In this document: positions 7,996 to 14,686 of the stretch, piece after piece
How positions within the stretch are numbered: position 1 is the first letter of the stretch
Layout of the letters: the number at the start of each line of letters is the position of its first letter
Assembly (NCBI GenBank): GCA_001917895.1
Contig: MNEW01000018.1
Location: 1-16,445, forward strand
Direction: 5' to 3'
From: Actinobacteria bacterium 13_1_40CM_66_12
Lineage (GTDB): Bacteria; Chloroflexota; Dormibacteria; Dormibacterales; Dormibacteraceae
DNA length: 16,445 nt
The notes under the pieces: generated by a model
The model's input: the letters and a program-made list of their open reading frames with translations, nothing else
Database searches by the model: none
What the model was told of the DNA's origin: nothing
Position numbers and translations under genes: made by a program

Positions 7996-8594
7996 GCCAA
8001 CTCCTCGCAGCCGAGCGCGCCGGCGCGATTGAAGCGATCCATCGCTCTTTCTATGCCCGCGTCGAGGGCAAGCTCAAGCGCGTCAGCGACGCCGTCGACG
8101 ATTTTCGGCAATCGCTCCGCTTCGGCCTTGGTGAAGCGGCCGAGCACGTAGTGGCGGCCGGCCTGCGATCCCTTGCGAGAAGGCTTCCCGATGCCGACGC
8201 GAAACCGAACGAAGTCCGGCGTGCCGAGCGCGCTGATGATCGACAGCACGCCGTTGTGGCCGGCGCCGGATCCACCGAGCCGAATGCGCATGCGGCACAG
8301 GGGCAGGTCGAGCTCGTCGTGCACCACCCAGAGCTGCTCCGGCGTGAGGTTGGTGTCCCGCAAAGCTTTCGCCACCGCCTGGCCGGACAGGTTCATGTAG
8401 GTCTGCGGAAGGACGAACCAAACGCCGCGCGACTCCGAGCGGCCAGCCAGCGACTGCCATCGCTTGCGCTCGACCTTCACGCCCATGCGCCTTGCGAGCT
8501 CATTCACGCACGCGAAACCGAGGTTGTGGCGCGTGTCGGCATAGTCCGCTTCCGGATTGCCCAGCCCGACGATCAATCGCTCTTCCTGACTCAA
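7992..8594 (-). CDS. pth: Peptidyl-tRNA hydrolase
   Basis: Pth cleaves the ester bond of peptidyl-tRNAs dropped by stalled ribosomes, recycling tRNA in the cytoplasm. The 200-residue product carries LIVGLGNPEADYADTRHNLG with Asn13 and the catalytic His23. It continues with PQTYMNLSGQAV (Asn68), WVVHDELDLP (Asp93) and GGSGAGHNG (Asn114), all the expected active-site residues. TTG 8594 has AAAGG 5 nt upstream. A second TTG at 8576, preceded by AGGAAGAG, would give an N-terminus of MIVGLGNP, also normal for the family, so the start is unsettled by six codons. The gene lies 64 nt after ybeY and overlaps mfd by 4 nt. The pth-mfd pairing is common in Gram-positive bacteria. Confidence 0.96.
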   Translation of the reverse strand: MSQEERLIVGLGNPEADYADTRHNLGFACVNELARRMGVKVERKRWQSLAGRSESRGVWFVLPQTYMNLSGQAVAKALRDTNLTPEQLWVVHDELDLPLCRMRIRLGGSGAGHNGVLSIISALGTPDFVRFRVGIGKPSRKGSQAGRHYVLGRFTKAEAERLPKIVDGVADALELALDAGIERAMDRFNRAGALGCEELA

Positions 8595-8627
8595 CTCAAC
8601 CTTTTCGAAATAGACGCGGAAAGGCCC

Positions 8628-8641
8628 GCGGCGAGCGCCGC
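8628..8641. repeat. GC-rich inverted repeat between ybeY and pth
   Basis: GCGGCG (8628-8633) and CGCCGC (8636-8641) form a short GC-rich hairpin in the 64-nt gap. Reading leftward, only a short CTTT follows, so it is at most a weak attenuating structure. Confidence 0.3.
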
Positions 8642-8658
8642 AGACCAGGTCGTTGAGT

Positions 8659-9114
8659 TTAGAGCCGCCCTGGGGCCGGCGTCAGCCCCGACAGTGCGAG
8701 AGCCGCACGCGTGAGGCGGTTCATCTCATTCCGCTCCGCGGCGGTGGCGTGGTCCCACCCGAGCAGGTGAAGCAGCCCGTGCACCGACAGCAGCGCAAGC
8801 TCCGTCTCGACGTCGTGCCCGTACTCGCGCGATTGGCGGACGGTCGCCGGCCAGGAGATCGCGATGTCGCCGACATGGCCGCCCGATCCGGCGAACGAGA
8901 GCACGTCGGTCGCGTGGTCCTCGCCGGCATAGTCGCGGTTGAGCTGCGCCATTTCCTCGTCGCTCGTGATCCGGATGGCAACGGTACCTCGGTCGACCGG
9001 CAGGCGAGCGGCCACCTCGGGCACCTTTGCGGCGCGTGTGACCACGCTCCGGACGAACGCCGGCGTCACGTCGGCGCGCACAGCCTTGACGACTTCCGCT
9101 TCGATTACAGTCAC
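8659..9114 (-). CDS. ybeY: Endoribonuclease YbeY (rRNA maturation factor)
   Basis: YbeY is a zinc-dependent single-strand RNase needed for 16S rRNA 3'-end maturation and ribosome quality control. The zinc motif HGLLHLLGWDH (H112, H116, H122 from the chosen start) is intact. It is preceded by EEMAQLNRDYAGEDHATDVLSF, the conserved 'LN..YR..D..TDVLSFP' region, and by GDIAIS. GTG 9114 gives MTVIEAEVV, a normal short N-terminus and 151 residues. The longer frame to ATG 9153 would overlap the start of the divergent epimerase gene by 35 bp and was not preferred. It heads the ybeY-pth-mfd-mazG leftward block. No clear ribosome-binding site or promoter was found; any promoter must lie within the epimerase gene. 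Confidence 0.93.
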   Translation of the reverse strand: MTVIEAEVVKAVRADVTPAFVRSVVTRAAKVPEVAARLPVDRGTVAIRITSDEEMAQLNRDYAGEDHATDVLSFAGSGGHVGDIAISWPATVRQSREYGHDVETELALLSVHGLLHLLGWDHATAAERNEMNRLTRAALALSGLTPAPGRL

Positions 9115-9118
9115 CTCG
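9086..9118 (+). promoter_or_regulatory. Candidate leaderless promoter of the epimerase gene
   Basis: TACAGT at 9106-9111 fits TAnnnT and is followed by exactly 7 nt before ATG 9119, so transcription would start on the start codon. TTGACG at 9086-9091 is a good -35 by sequence, but its 14-bp spacing is short. No Shine-Dalgarno sequence precedes the ATG, which agrees with a leaderless transcript. Confidence 0.42.
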
Positions 9119-10057
9119 ATGAAGATTCTCGTCACTGGCGGCGCTGGTTTCATCGGCTCTCACGTCACCGATGCGTACATCGCCGCGGGCCACGAAGTCG
9201 CGGTCCTGGACGACTTCAGCACCGGCAGCGAGGCCAACGTCAATCGTGAGGCCGAGATCCTCCGGCTCGACATCCGCGACAAGGAGGCCGTCGCGGCCGC
9301 CATCGCCGCCTTCCGTCCCGAGGTGGTCAACCATCACGCAGCCCAGTCAGAGGTCCCGAAGTCAGTCGCGGACCCCGGCTTCGACGCAACGGTCAACATC
9401 GTCGGCGGCCTGAACGTGCTGCGGACGAGCATCGATGCCGGAGTCAGGAAGTTCATCTTCATCTCGACCGGCGGCGCGCTTTACGGAGAGCCGGACGTGG
9501 TCCCGTCGGACGAGGACCATCCTGTACGCCCGCTGTCGCCATACGGCACGAGCAAGTTCTCTTTCGAGCAGTACCTCGGCACGTTCCACCGCACGTTCGG
9601 GCTCGAATACACGGTGCTGCGCTACGCGAACATCTACGGCCCGCGCCAGGATTTTCATGCCGAGGAAGGCCGCGTGATCGCCATCTTCGCAAGTCGAATG
9701 CTGGCGGGAAGGCCCGTGACCATCGATGGCGATGGCGAGCAGGCTCGTGACATGCTGCACGTCGCCGACGTGGCTGTCGCCAACATCGCCGCGCTGGATC
9801 GAGGCGCAGGCGGCACATATCACATCAGCACCGGAATTCCTGTGACCATCAACGAGCTGTTTCGTAAGCTCGCCATCCTCACGAATTACAAGCTGGAGCC
9901 CAGCTACGGCCCGCCGCGCAAGGGCGACGTCTACCGCATCGCCCTCGACAACACGCGCGCCCTCAACGACCTCGGGTGGGAGCCGAAGGTCGAGCTCGAG
10001 GAGGGCTTGAGCCTGACGGTCGATTACTTCCGCGAACAGGTGTTGAGCCCCCATTAG
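9119..10057 (+). CDS. NAD-dependent sugar-nucleotide epimerase/dehydratase (extended SDR, GalE-like)
   Basis: A 312-residue extended short-chain dehydrogenase, predicted to epimerise or otherwise remodel an NDP-sugar. It has the NAD motif VTGGAGFIGSH (5-15), LDDFSTGS with Asp31-Asp32, LRLDIRD, the NHHAAQSEVP loop, STGGALYGEP with Ser116-Thr117, and the catalytic Tyr142-x3-Lys146 (YGTSK). RYANIYGPRQ and the substrate-binding GDGEQARDMLHVADVA follow. These place it with UDP-glucose 4-epimerase-like enzymes; exact substrate unknown. ATG 9119 is fixed by the Rossmann N-terminus MKILVTGG, although the frame stays open upstream. It may supply sugars to the polysaccharide cassette to its right. The next gene starts on the base after its stop. 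Confidence 0.9.
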   Translation: MKILVTGGAGFIGSHVTDAYIAAGHEVAVLDDFSTGSEANVNREAEILRLDIRDKEAVAAAIAAFRPEVVNHHAAQSEVPKSVADPGFDATVNIVGGLNVLRTSIDAGVRKFIFISTGGALYGEPDVVPSDEDHPVRPLSPYGTSKFSFEQYLGTFHRTFGLEYTVLRYANIYGPRQDFHAEEGRVIAIFASRMLAGRPVTIDGDGEQARDMLHVADVAVANIAALDRGAGGTYHISTGIPVTINELFRKLAILTNYKLEPSYGPPRKGDVYRIALDNTRALNDLGWEPKVELEEGLSLTVDYFREQVLSPH

Positions 10058-10426
10058 TTGACCGACTCGCTCGTCTTCTTCCACGCGGTGGGTTCGCGAG
10101 CGCTGGTCGCCTTCTCGGTTGCGCTCGGTATCTGGGGCACGTATGGATACTTCCGCCATGCGCAGGTGAGCGGTGGGTTCCGCTCGAGCTACCTGATCAT
10201 GGCCGGCCTGACCGCCTTCCAGGGACTCTTCGGGCTCGCGCTCTTGGTAACAGGACACCCGCCCTCCCGGCTCTTGCACGTCGTCTACGGAATCTTCGCT
10301 GTGCTGTTCCTTCCGGGCGCATACCTGTATGCCCATGGTGGTTCGAAGCGTCGCGAGGCAGTCGTCCTCGCCGGCGCGGCGTGGATCGTGGCAATCGCAT
10401 ACTTGCGTGGAATCTCAACCGGCTGA
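10058..10426 (+). CDS. Four-helix membrane protein of unknown function
   Basis: The frame starts at TTG directly after the epimerase TAG (TAGTTG) and has no obvious ribosome-binding site, so reinitiation after the upstream gene is likely. The 122-residue product has four predicted membrane helices (about 7-30, 44-66, 71-92, 99-117). Two histidines lie in or next to helices, in FFHAVGSR (His9) and SRLLHVVYG (His74), with a short charged loop GGSKRRE near 94-100. Paired helix histidines can bind haem in b-type cytochrome-like four-helix proteins, but nothing else supports that here. I do not recognise a family. A later in-frame GTG at codon 11 is possible but would cut the first helix. It converges with the HNH gene, 30 bp away. 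Confidence 0.72.
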   Translation: MTDSLVFFHAVGSRALVAFSVALGIWGTYGYFRHAQVSGGFRSSYLIMAGLTAFQGLFGLALLVTGHPPSRLLHVVYGIFAVLFLPGAYLYAHGGSKRREAVVLAGAAWIVAIAYLRGISTG

Positions 10427-10456
10427 GGGCCTATGGCAAACGACACATGAACAGGT

Positions 10457-11656
10457 CTAAGCCGCCCAGCGCACTCCCGGTCCCCGCGCACGCCGCACGT
10501 TCACACGATCAGGTGGGATGAATCTGACTTCTTCGCCAACTTTGACCACCTGCCACCCACCTTCGTGAACGAGTCGGTGGTGGTAGTAGCAGAGAGGAAG
10601 TAGGTTCGGCAGGTCATTCGGCCCGCCCCGCGACCAGAACTCGATGTGGTGCGGGGTCGTCCAGTTGATGGGGCGATCGCAGCCCGGGCCGCCGCAGCCG
10701 CGATAGCTGGCTTTCAGGCCCCGGCGCTGGGCCGGCGATATTGATCGCGTCGCCCGGCCGACATCGACTACCACCGAGTCCGCTTTCAAGACCCGGCACA
10801 AGGTGCCGTCGCAACCCAGCCGCTGCACCGTCTTGCTCGAGATCGGCATCCCCGACTCCAGCTCTGAGGCTGCCGCCCCTAGCTCCCCCTTCAGGCCTTC
10901 CAATGTCGTCGTCACCGTGATGTGCGGGCGGACCCCGTTGCGCTGGGGCAGCTTGCCCTCGTCCAGGGACTTGTAGACGATCTCGGTGAAGGCGTCGACG
11001 CGGCGCTGCTTGGGCGTCCGGATGTCTTCCTGGCCGAGGCGCTTGGCGAGCCCGTCGATCGCCGTCTTGAGGGCAGCGCCACTCTCGGGGTCGAGGACCC
11101 CGCTGAGGTGGTACATGCCGTTCATCTGGCTGATGTGGAGGAAGCGCTTTTCGTAGTCCTCCTCGGTGTCGCGGTCGAAGCCGTCGGGGTCGACCGCGTA
11201 ACGCATGTGTTTGCCGATCCAGTTCAGGTCCTCGATCGAGTGCTTGCGGGCAAAACCGACCCACTGTTCCTCGTCCAGGCAATCGCTCTTCTCGCCCAGC
11301 TTCTCGCGCTGGTGACAGATCACCGACGCCGACTGGTAGCTGATCTCGCCCTTGGAGAGGGCTTCTGCAACCAGAGGCAGCGACTCCAGCTGCTCGCCGA
11401 CGCAGAGCCGGTCCTTGGCGGCTGGTACCGACATGCCGCAGATGCGGCTGATCCAGGAAGCGGCCGTGATATTCCCGCCGACCAGGTGATCCCCATGCTT
11501 CTGAGCTTCTCGCGCCACAGAAGCAAAGTCGCCGTCGAGGGCGTCGATGATCCCCCGGTAGCGCTTCAGGTCGATGTCGCCGCGCTCCTCACGGGCGAGG
11601 AACCTATGGACCGCCGCTTCGAACTCCAAGAGGGGTGTGCCCCCTTCCCCCAGCAT
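10457..11656 (-). CDS. DUF222/13E12-type HNH endonuclease
   Basis: A 399-residue protein with the long helical DUF222 region (about 10-300, including VDAFTEIVYKSLDEGKLP near 220-237) and a C-terminal HNH nuclease. The nuclease has Cys321 and Cys326, then NWTTPHHIEFWSRGGPNDLP (331-350) with the His336-His337 pair, followed by LLPLCYYHHRLVHEGGW (352-368). The zinc and catalytic residues appear intact. Such proteins are abundant in Actinomycetota and related phyla, often in several copies; their role is unresolved (possibly mobile or selfish, or DNA-related). The ATG at 11656 sits 6 nt after a -10 box, so the message is probably leaderless. A palindrome in the promoter suggests control by a dimeric regulator. 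Confidence 0.92.
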   Translation of the reverse strand: MLGEGGTPLLEFEAAVHRFLAREERGDIDLKRYRGIIDALDGDFASVAREAQKHGDHLVGGNITAASWISRICGMSVPAAKDRLCVGEQLESLPLVAEALSKGEISYQSASVICHQREKLGEKSDCLDEEQWVGFARKHSIEDLNWIGKHMRYAVDPDGFDRDTEEDYEKRFLHISQMNGMYHLSGVLDPESGAALKTAIDGLAKRLGQEDIRTPKQRRVDAFTEIVYKSLDEGKLPQRNGVRPHITVTTTLEGLKGELGAAASELESGMPISSKTVQRLGCDGTLCRVLKADSVVVDVGRATRSISPAQRRGLKASYRGCGGPGCDRPINWTTPHHIEFWSRGGPNDLPNLLPLCYYHHRLVHEGGWQVVKVGEEVRFIPPDRVNVRRARGPGVRWAA

Positions 11657-11662
11657 GCAGTC

Positions 11663-11691
11663 AGCTTACCAAACATTTGTTTGGCAGTCAA
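11663..11691 (-). promoter_or_regulatory. Leaderless promoter of the HNH gene
   Basis: On the minus strand TTGACT (11691-11686), a 17-bp spacer and TAAGCT (11668-11663) make a standard vegetative promoter, followed by 6 nt and the ATG at 11656. Transcription would begin at about the A of ATG. No Shine-Dalgarno sequence is present. Confidence 0.65.
11669..11684. promoter_or_regulatory. Palindromic operator-like site in the promoter spacer
   Basis: The plus strand shows a perfect 7-bp inverted repeat CCAAACA/TGTTTGG around a 2-nt centre. It fills 16 of the 17 spacer bases between the -35 and -10 of the HNH promoter, a position where a bound dimer would block RNA polymerase. Confidence 0.6.
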
Positions 11692-11703
11692 TACGTTAAC
11701 ACC

Positions 11704-11724
11704 AAAAACGTGGTCGAAAACCAC
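11704..11724 (-). terminator. Rho-independent terminator of the polysaccharide operon
   Basis: Read leftward, GTGGT (11724-11720), loop TTTCG and ACCAC (11714-11710) form a hairpin followed by GTTTTT (11709-11704 is GTTTTT). It lies about 57 nt after the beta-propeller gene's stop and just before the HNH promoter. Confidence 0.6.
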
Positions 11725-11780
11725 CCACGCCCACCCCCAACTCCCGTTTCCCAGTTTTCCGTCTTCGCCAGTCTCACGTC

Positions 11781-12692
11781 TCAGATATCGAGCACGGCCT
11801 GCCCGATCCCGGTCCGCCCGTACGAGTTGCCGTTGTAGAGCATGCGGCGCCGCGAGGCGATATCTCCAACCCAGGGATAGCAGATCATCTCGGAGTCCCA
11901 GCCTTCCGGCGAGACATCGATCCCCACCTCGTCATCCATACGCTTCCACTCCATGCCGTCGTCGGACTCCGCGTACCCGATGCGGTAACTCCGCCCGCGG
12001 TGCGAGTACCACATGCGATAGGTGCGGCCGTCTTTGATGACGTGCGGCCGGGCGATGGCATGCTCGCCAGGCGAGCTGTAATCGATGCACGCGACGCCGG
12101 TCGGCGTCCACTCGATGCCATCTCGCGACTCGGCGTAGCAGATGCGGTAGCTGGGCTCCGGCTTTTCTCCTCCTGCCCAGCCGGTGCCGGACACGTACCA
12201 CATCCGCCACACCCCGGCTTCGACCAGGATCGATGGCGAGGCGGTCAGGTATGGGTCGAAACGATTGCGCCCCAGCACCGGCGATGGGGAGGCCTTTTCG
12301 AACCGCCTGCCGCCGTCGGCGCTGACCGCGCATCCGATGAAGAAGAGGAAGGGGACTTCGACGTCTCGGCTCCAGCCCGAGTAATAGAGGTACTCGCGGC
12401 CGGCCTCGGCCACAACGCAGCCTCCGGTGACCCCGCTGTCGTCGAACGTCCCGCGCGGGCCGAACCGGACCACCGGCTCGGGCTCGAACACCGGCCTCGC
12501 GGAAGAGTCGTCGACGTCGACGAGCGCGCGCCCAATCTGCGCCCGATTGTCCTCATCGCGGGCGGAGAAGTAAACGCGCGCGCGACTGCCGTCGATGCCG
12601 TCCACCATCGGGAGCGCGGCGTGGCTCCTTGCCCATGGCAGGTCAGAGGGGGTCTCCAGCAACAGGCCACGCTTGGACCAGAGCAAGGCCAA
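11781..12692 (-). CDS. Beta-propeller protein resembling glycosidases of GH43/GH130 type
   Basis: The 303-residue protein is built of repeating blades. Phrases such as EYLYYSGWSRD, VWRMWYVSGTGWAGG, TYRMWYSHRGRS and RRMLYNGNSYGR alternate with IGCAVSADGGRRFEKA, RICYAESRDGIEWTPTG and RIGYAESDDGMEWKRMD. This is the five-bladed propeller pattern of GH32/43/68/130-type sugar-acting proteins. There is no signal peptide, so it probably acts in the cytoplasm, which is unusual for a degradative glycosidase. I could not assign catalytic acids. TTG 12692 directly follows the upstream TAG (TAGTTG) with no ribosome-binding site, implying coupling; a second TTG two codons later is possible. It is last in the operon. 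Its place with sugar-modifying genes suggests sugar binding, phosphorolysis or transfer in glycan synthesis. Confidence 0.75.
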   Translation of the reverse strand: MALLWSKRGLLLETPSDLPWARSHAALPMVDGIDGSRARVYFSARDEDNRAQIGRALVDVDDSSARPVFEPEPVVRFGPRGTFDDSGVTGGCVVAEAGREYLYYSGWSRDVEVPFLFFIGCAVSADGGRRFEKASPSPVLGRNRFDPYLTASPSILVEAGVWRMWYVSGTGWAGGEKPEPSYRICYAESRDGIEWTPTGVACIDYSSPGEHAIARPHVIKDGRTYRMWYSHRGRSYRIGYAESDDGMEWKRMDDEVGIDVSPEGWDSEMICYPWVGDIASRRRMLYNGNSYGRTGIGQAVLDI

Positions 12693-13352
12693 CTAGAACT
12701 TGGTGTCCCAGCTCTTGGTCTCGCGAGCCTCGGTCCGGTGCACGCCGTACACGTCACCCTCCTGGGTGTCTTTGAGGATCACGGCCCCGGCCCCGATCAA
12801 GCACCGAGGCGCGACCTTCACGCCGTCACGAAAGGTGGCGTTGACGCCGATGAAACACGAATGACCGATCGAGCAGTTGCCGGAGATCACGACGTGAGAG
12901 GCGATGAAGCAGTGATCGCCGATGGTCGAGTCGTGCCCGATGTGGTTGCCGCTCCAGATCACGCAGTTGTCGCCGATTCGCACGAAGGGCTGCAACACGT
13001 TGGCCTCGAAGATGAAAGTGTTTTCGCCGACCTCTAGATCGCCCCACTGATAGGCGCGTGAGTTGATATATGTGACGAATCCGTAGCCGAGCGCCTTGCA
13101 GCGCTCGTACACACTGCGACGATGCTGGTTGAGCCCGCTGAATCCGATGGCGATGAGCAGTTTCACCCGATCCGGCGGGTGGCTCTCCACGAGGTCCTCG
13201 AACGGATACACGGGTTTGCCGAGCAGCTCATCGCGATCTTTGTAAGCCCCGTCGACGCTGAATCCGAGCACGTTGTGCTCGCTGTCCTTGTCGAGATACC
13301 GCGAGGCGATGCGCGCATAGTCGCCGGCCCCGAACACGATCACGTCGCTCAT
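12693..13352 (-). CDS. NeuD/PglD-type sugar O/N-acetyltransferase (left-handed beta-helix)
   Basis: The 219-residue protein has a Rossmann-like N-terminus, VIVFGAGDYARIASRYL (4-20), which in PglD-like enzymes binds the amino-sugar nucleotide. The rest, about 108-195, is a hexapeptide-repeat beta-helix with cycles such as QPFVRIGDNCVI, HDSTIGDHCFI and GNCSIGHSCFIG. A His140-Asp141 pair corresponds to the usual catalytic HD. It likely transfers an acyl group from acyl-CoA to an amino sugar, for instance the 4-amine made by the divergent WecE; the acyl group is inferred. ATG 13352 overlaps the methyltransferase stop (ATGA), which rules out the longer frame to 13448. Confidence 0.87.
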   Translation of the reverse strand: MSDVIVFGAGDYARIASRYLDKDSEHNVLGFSVDGAYKDRDELLGKPVYPFEDLVESHPPDRVKLLIAIGFSGLNQHRRSVYERCKALGYGFVTYINSRAYQWGDLEVGENTFIFEANVLQPFVRIGDNCVIWSGNHIGHDSTIGDHCFIASHVVISGNCSIGHSCFIGVNATFRDGVKVAPRCLIGAGAVILKDTQEGDVYGVHRTEARETKSWDTKF

Positions 13353-13969
13353 TTGCGCACCAGGATCGTGAACTCGTAGAGGCCGTAGTCGTGCAGGAGC
13401 CCGACCTGTTTCGAGTACCTGGTCTTGCAGTGGTCGAAAAAGAAGCATGGGTCGCCGTAATAGAGGTCAGCACGCATACGGTCGTGGTCGGAGTAGCTCG
13501 TCAGCATGTTGAAGGCGAAACCCTGGCCGCCCAGGCTGTCCAGGCGCTCGAGAGTGTGCAGCACGTAAGCGGTCCAGTCCTCCAACGACGTGTCGAGCCT
13601 GACGTTGAAGATGCCGCTGGCAAGGGCGAAATCGGCAGGCTCGAGGTCGTCTTCCCTGGTCGTGAAACGGTGCCGGCTGTGCTCGTGGTCGATGCGCGCC
13701 CGTTCGATCATGTCTCCTGAGATGTCGAAGCCCTGGTATCCGAAGTCGGCGCTCTCCCTCTCCAGAAAATCGACCAGGGCCCCATAACCGCACCCGTAGT
13801 CGACGACCGAGAAGGGCCCCGACGGCGGCAGAACGCGTGCGAGCTGTACGAACCGAAGGACCTGCGACTCTTCCGAATTCCAGTCCACCCCGCGTGCGGA
13901 GGCGCCGTGCTCGTGCAGCCGTCCGCTGTAGTACCGGCCGACCTTGTCTTTGATCCCCTCGAAGCTCAC
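13349..13969 (-). CDS. Class I SAM-dependent methyltransferase
   Basis: The 206-residue protein has motif I VVDYGCGYGALVDFLE (about 55-70), then YQGFDISGDMIERAR, whose Asp marks the SAM ribose-binding strand, and ADFALASGIFNVRL as motif IV. The C-terminal third (NMLTSYSDHDRMRADLYYGD and later) is typical of small-molecule or sugar methyltransferases. The acceptor is unknown; by context it is a sugar nucleotide or lipid-linked glycan. GTG 13969 overlaps the WbqC stop as GTGA, and its own TGA overlaps the acetyltransferase ATG, so it is coupled on both sides. Confidence 0.87.
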   Translation of the reverse strand: MSFEGIKDKVGRYYSGRLHEHGASARGVDWNSEESQVLRFVQLARVLPPSGPFSVVDYGCGYGALVDFLERESADFGYQGFDISGDMIERARIDHEHSRHRFTTREDDLEPADFALASGIFNVRLDTSLEDWTAYVLHTLERLDSLGGQGFAFNMLTSYSDHDRMRADLYYGDPCFFFDHCKTRYSKQVGLLHDYGLYEFTILVRK

Positions 13970-14664
13970 CGGGCCGCCTGAGCGCTAAAGCTCTTCATGT
14001 AGAGGTGTGTATCGGGACCGGTGTTGAAGAGCAGATCCACGATGCTGACGCCGTGCTCGAATGGCCCGTGCAGCTGCGGGTACTCCGGGTAGCCCGAGTA
14101 GTCCATGTAGGTCAGCTCAATGCCCGCATCGCGAAACCGATCCTCTTCGATGTAAGCGCGGGCCGCGGGCCCGGACAGGTACTCCGTCGCGCCGGCCAGC
14201 TGGCACAGATTGACGAGGCGTTGAGTTCGACTGCCCTGGGCCGCGTAATCGGTCGACCAGCTAAGCCGGGTGCGGATCCCGAGCAATCCGCATATCCCGT
14301 CGAGGAAACGCCGATTGACATCGCTCAGTCGCTCTTCGCCGGAGGCCTTGTATAGCGCCTCGATGGCATCGCGGTACTGGTCGAAGAATGGCGCCGCCCC
14401 GTACGCGCTCGAGATCGTCTTCCAGTGCCGGTCGGCCCATTCTGGGTCGCTGATCATCGTCTCGTCGATGCGCTGCTCGTAGCGTCCCTTGGCGTGCACC
14501 GGGATGGTGAGCCAGTGCAGGCCCTGGGCGGTCTTGATCAGGTTGCGGTTGCGCCAGTCCCGGCGCGTGTACTGGCGATCGTCGAAAAGCATGAACTCGT
14601 CCACCCGGTTGATGATGTCGAAGTACCCCTTCCACGGGATGTAGTTCGACTGCACGATCGCCAC
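13966..14664 (-). CDS. WbqC-like family protein
   Basis: The N-terminus AIVQSNYIPWKGYFDIINRV matches the WbqC hallmark (AIxQPxYxPWxGYF). FMLFDDRQYTRRDWRNRNLI and LTIPVHAKGRYEQRIDE follow, all conserved in the family. Known WbqC proteins lie in O-antigen and other surface-glycan clusters, and their exact reaction is unclear to me. The start is uncertain: GTG 14664 gives the typical N-terminus and a 22-nt gap after the glycosyltransferase stop, while TTG 14703 would overlap that gene by 17 nt and add 13 residues. The longer frame to 14832 reads a Ser/Arg-rich stretch inside the glycosyltransferase gene and is rejected. It lies between the glycosyltransferase and the methyltransferase, which it overlaps by 4 nt. 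Confidence 0.85.
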   Translation of the reverse strand: MAIVQSNYIPWKGYFDIINRVDEFMLFDDRQYTRRDWRNRNLIKTAQGLHWLTIPVHAKGRYEQRIDETMISDPEWADRHWKTISSAYGAAPFFDQYRDAIEALYKASGEERLSDVNRRFLDGICGLLGIRTRLSWSTDYAAQGSRTQRLVNLCQLAGATEYLSGPAARAYIEEDRFRDAGIELTYMDYSGYPEYPQLHGPFEHGVSIVDLLFNTGPDTHLYMKSFSAQAAR

Positions 14665-14686
14665 CCGCTTGGCTGATGGCGTGGGA

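Noticed and set aside
6937..8151. 404-codon rightward frame opposite mfd and pth
   Set aside because: It spans two well-identified leftward genes and is very rich in Arg, Gly and His, typical of antisense GC-rich frames.
9362..10336. 324-codon leftward frame opposite the epimerase
   Set aside because: Antisense to a gene with all SDR motifs; no protein features of its own.
10922..12037. 371-codon rightward frame opposite the HNH gene
   Set aside because: It crosses the HNH promoter and the terminator region and is antisense to two identified genes.
12000..13037. 345-codon rightward frame opposite the propeller and acetyltransferase genes
   Set aside because: Antisense shadow; spans two coupled leftward genes.
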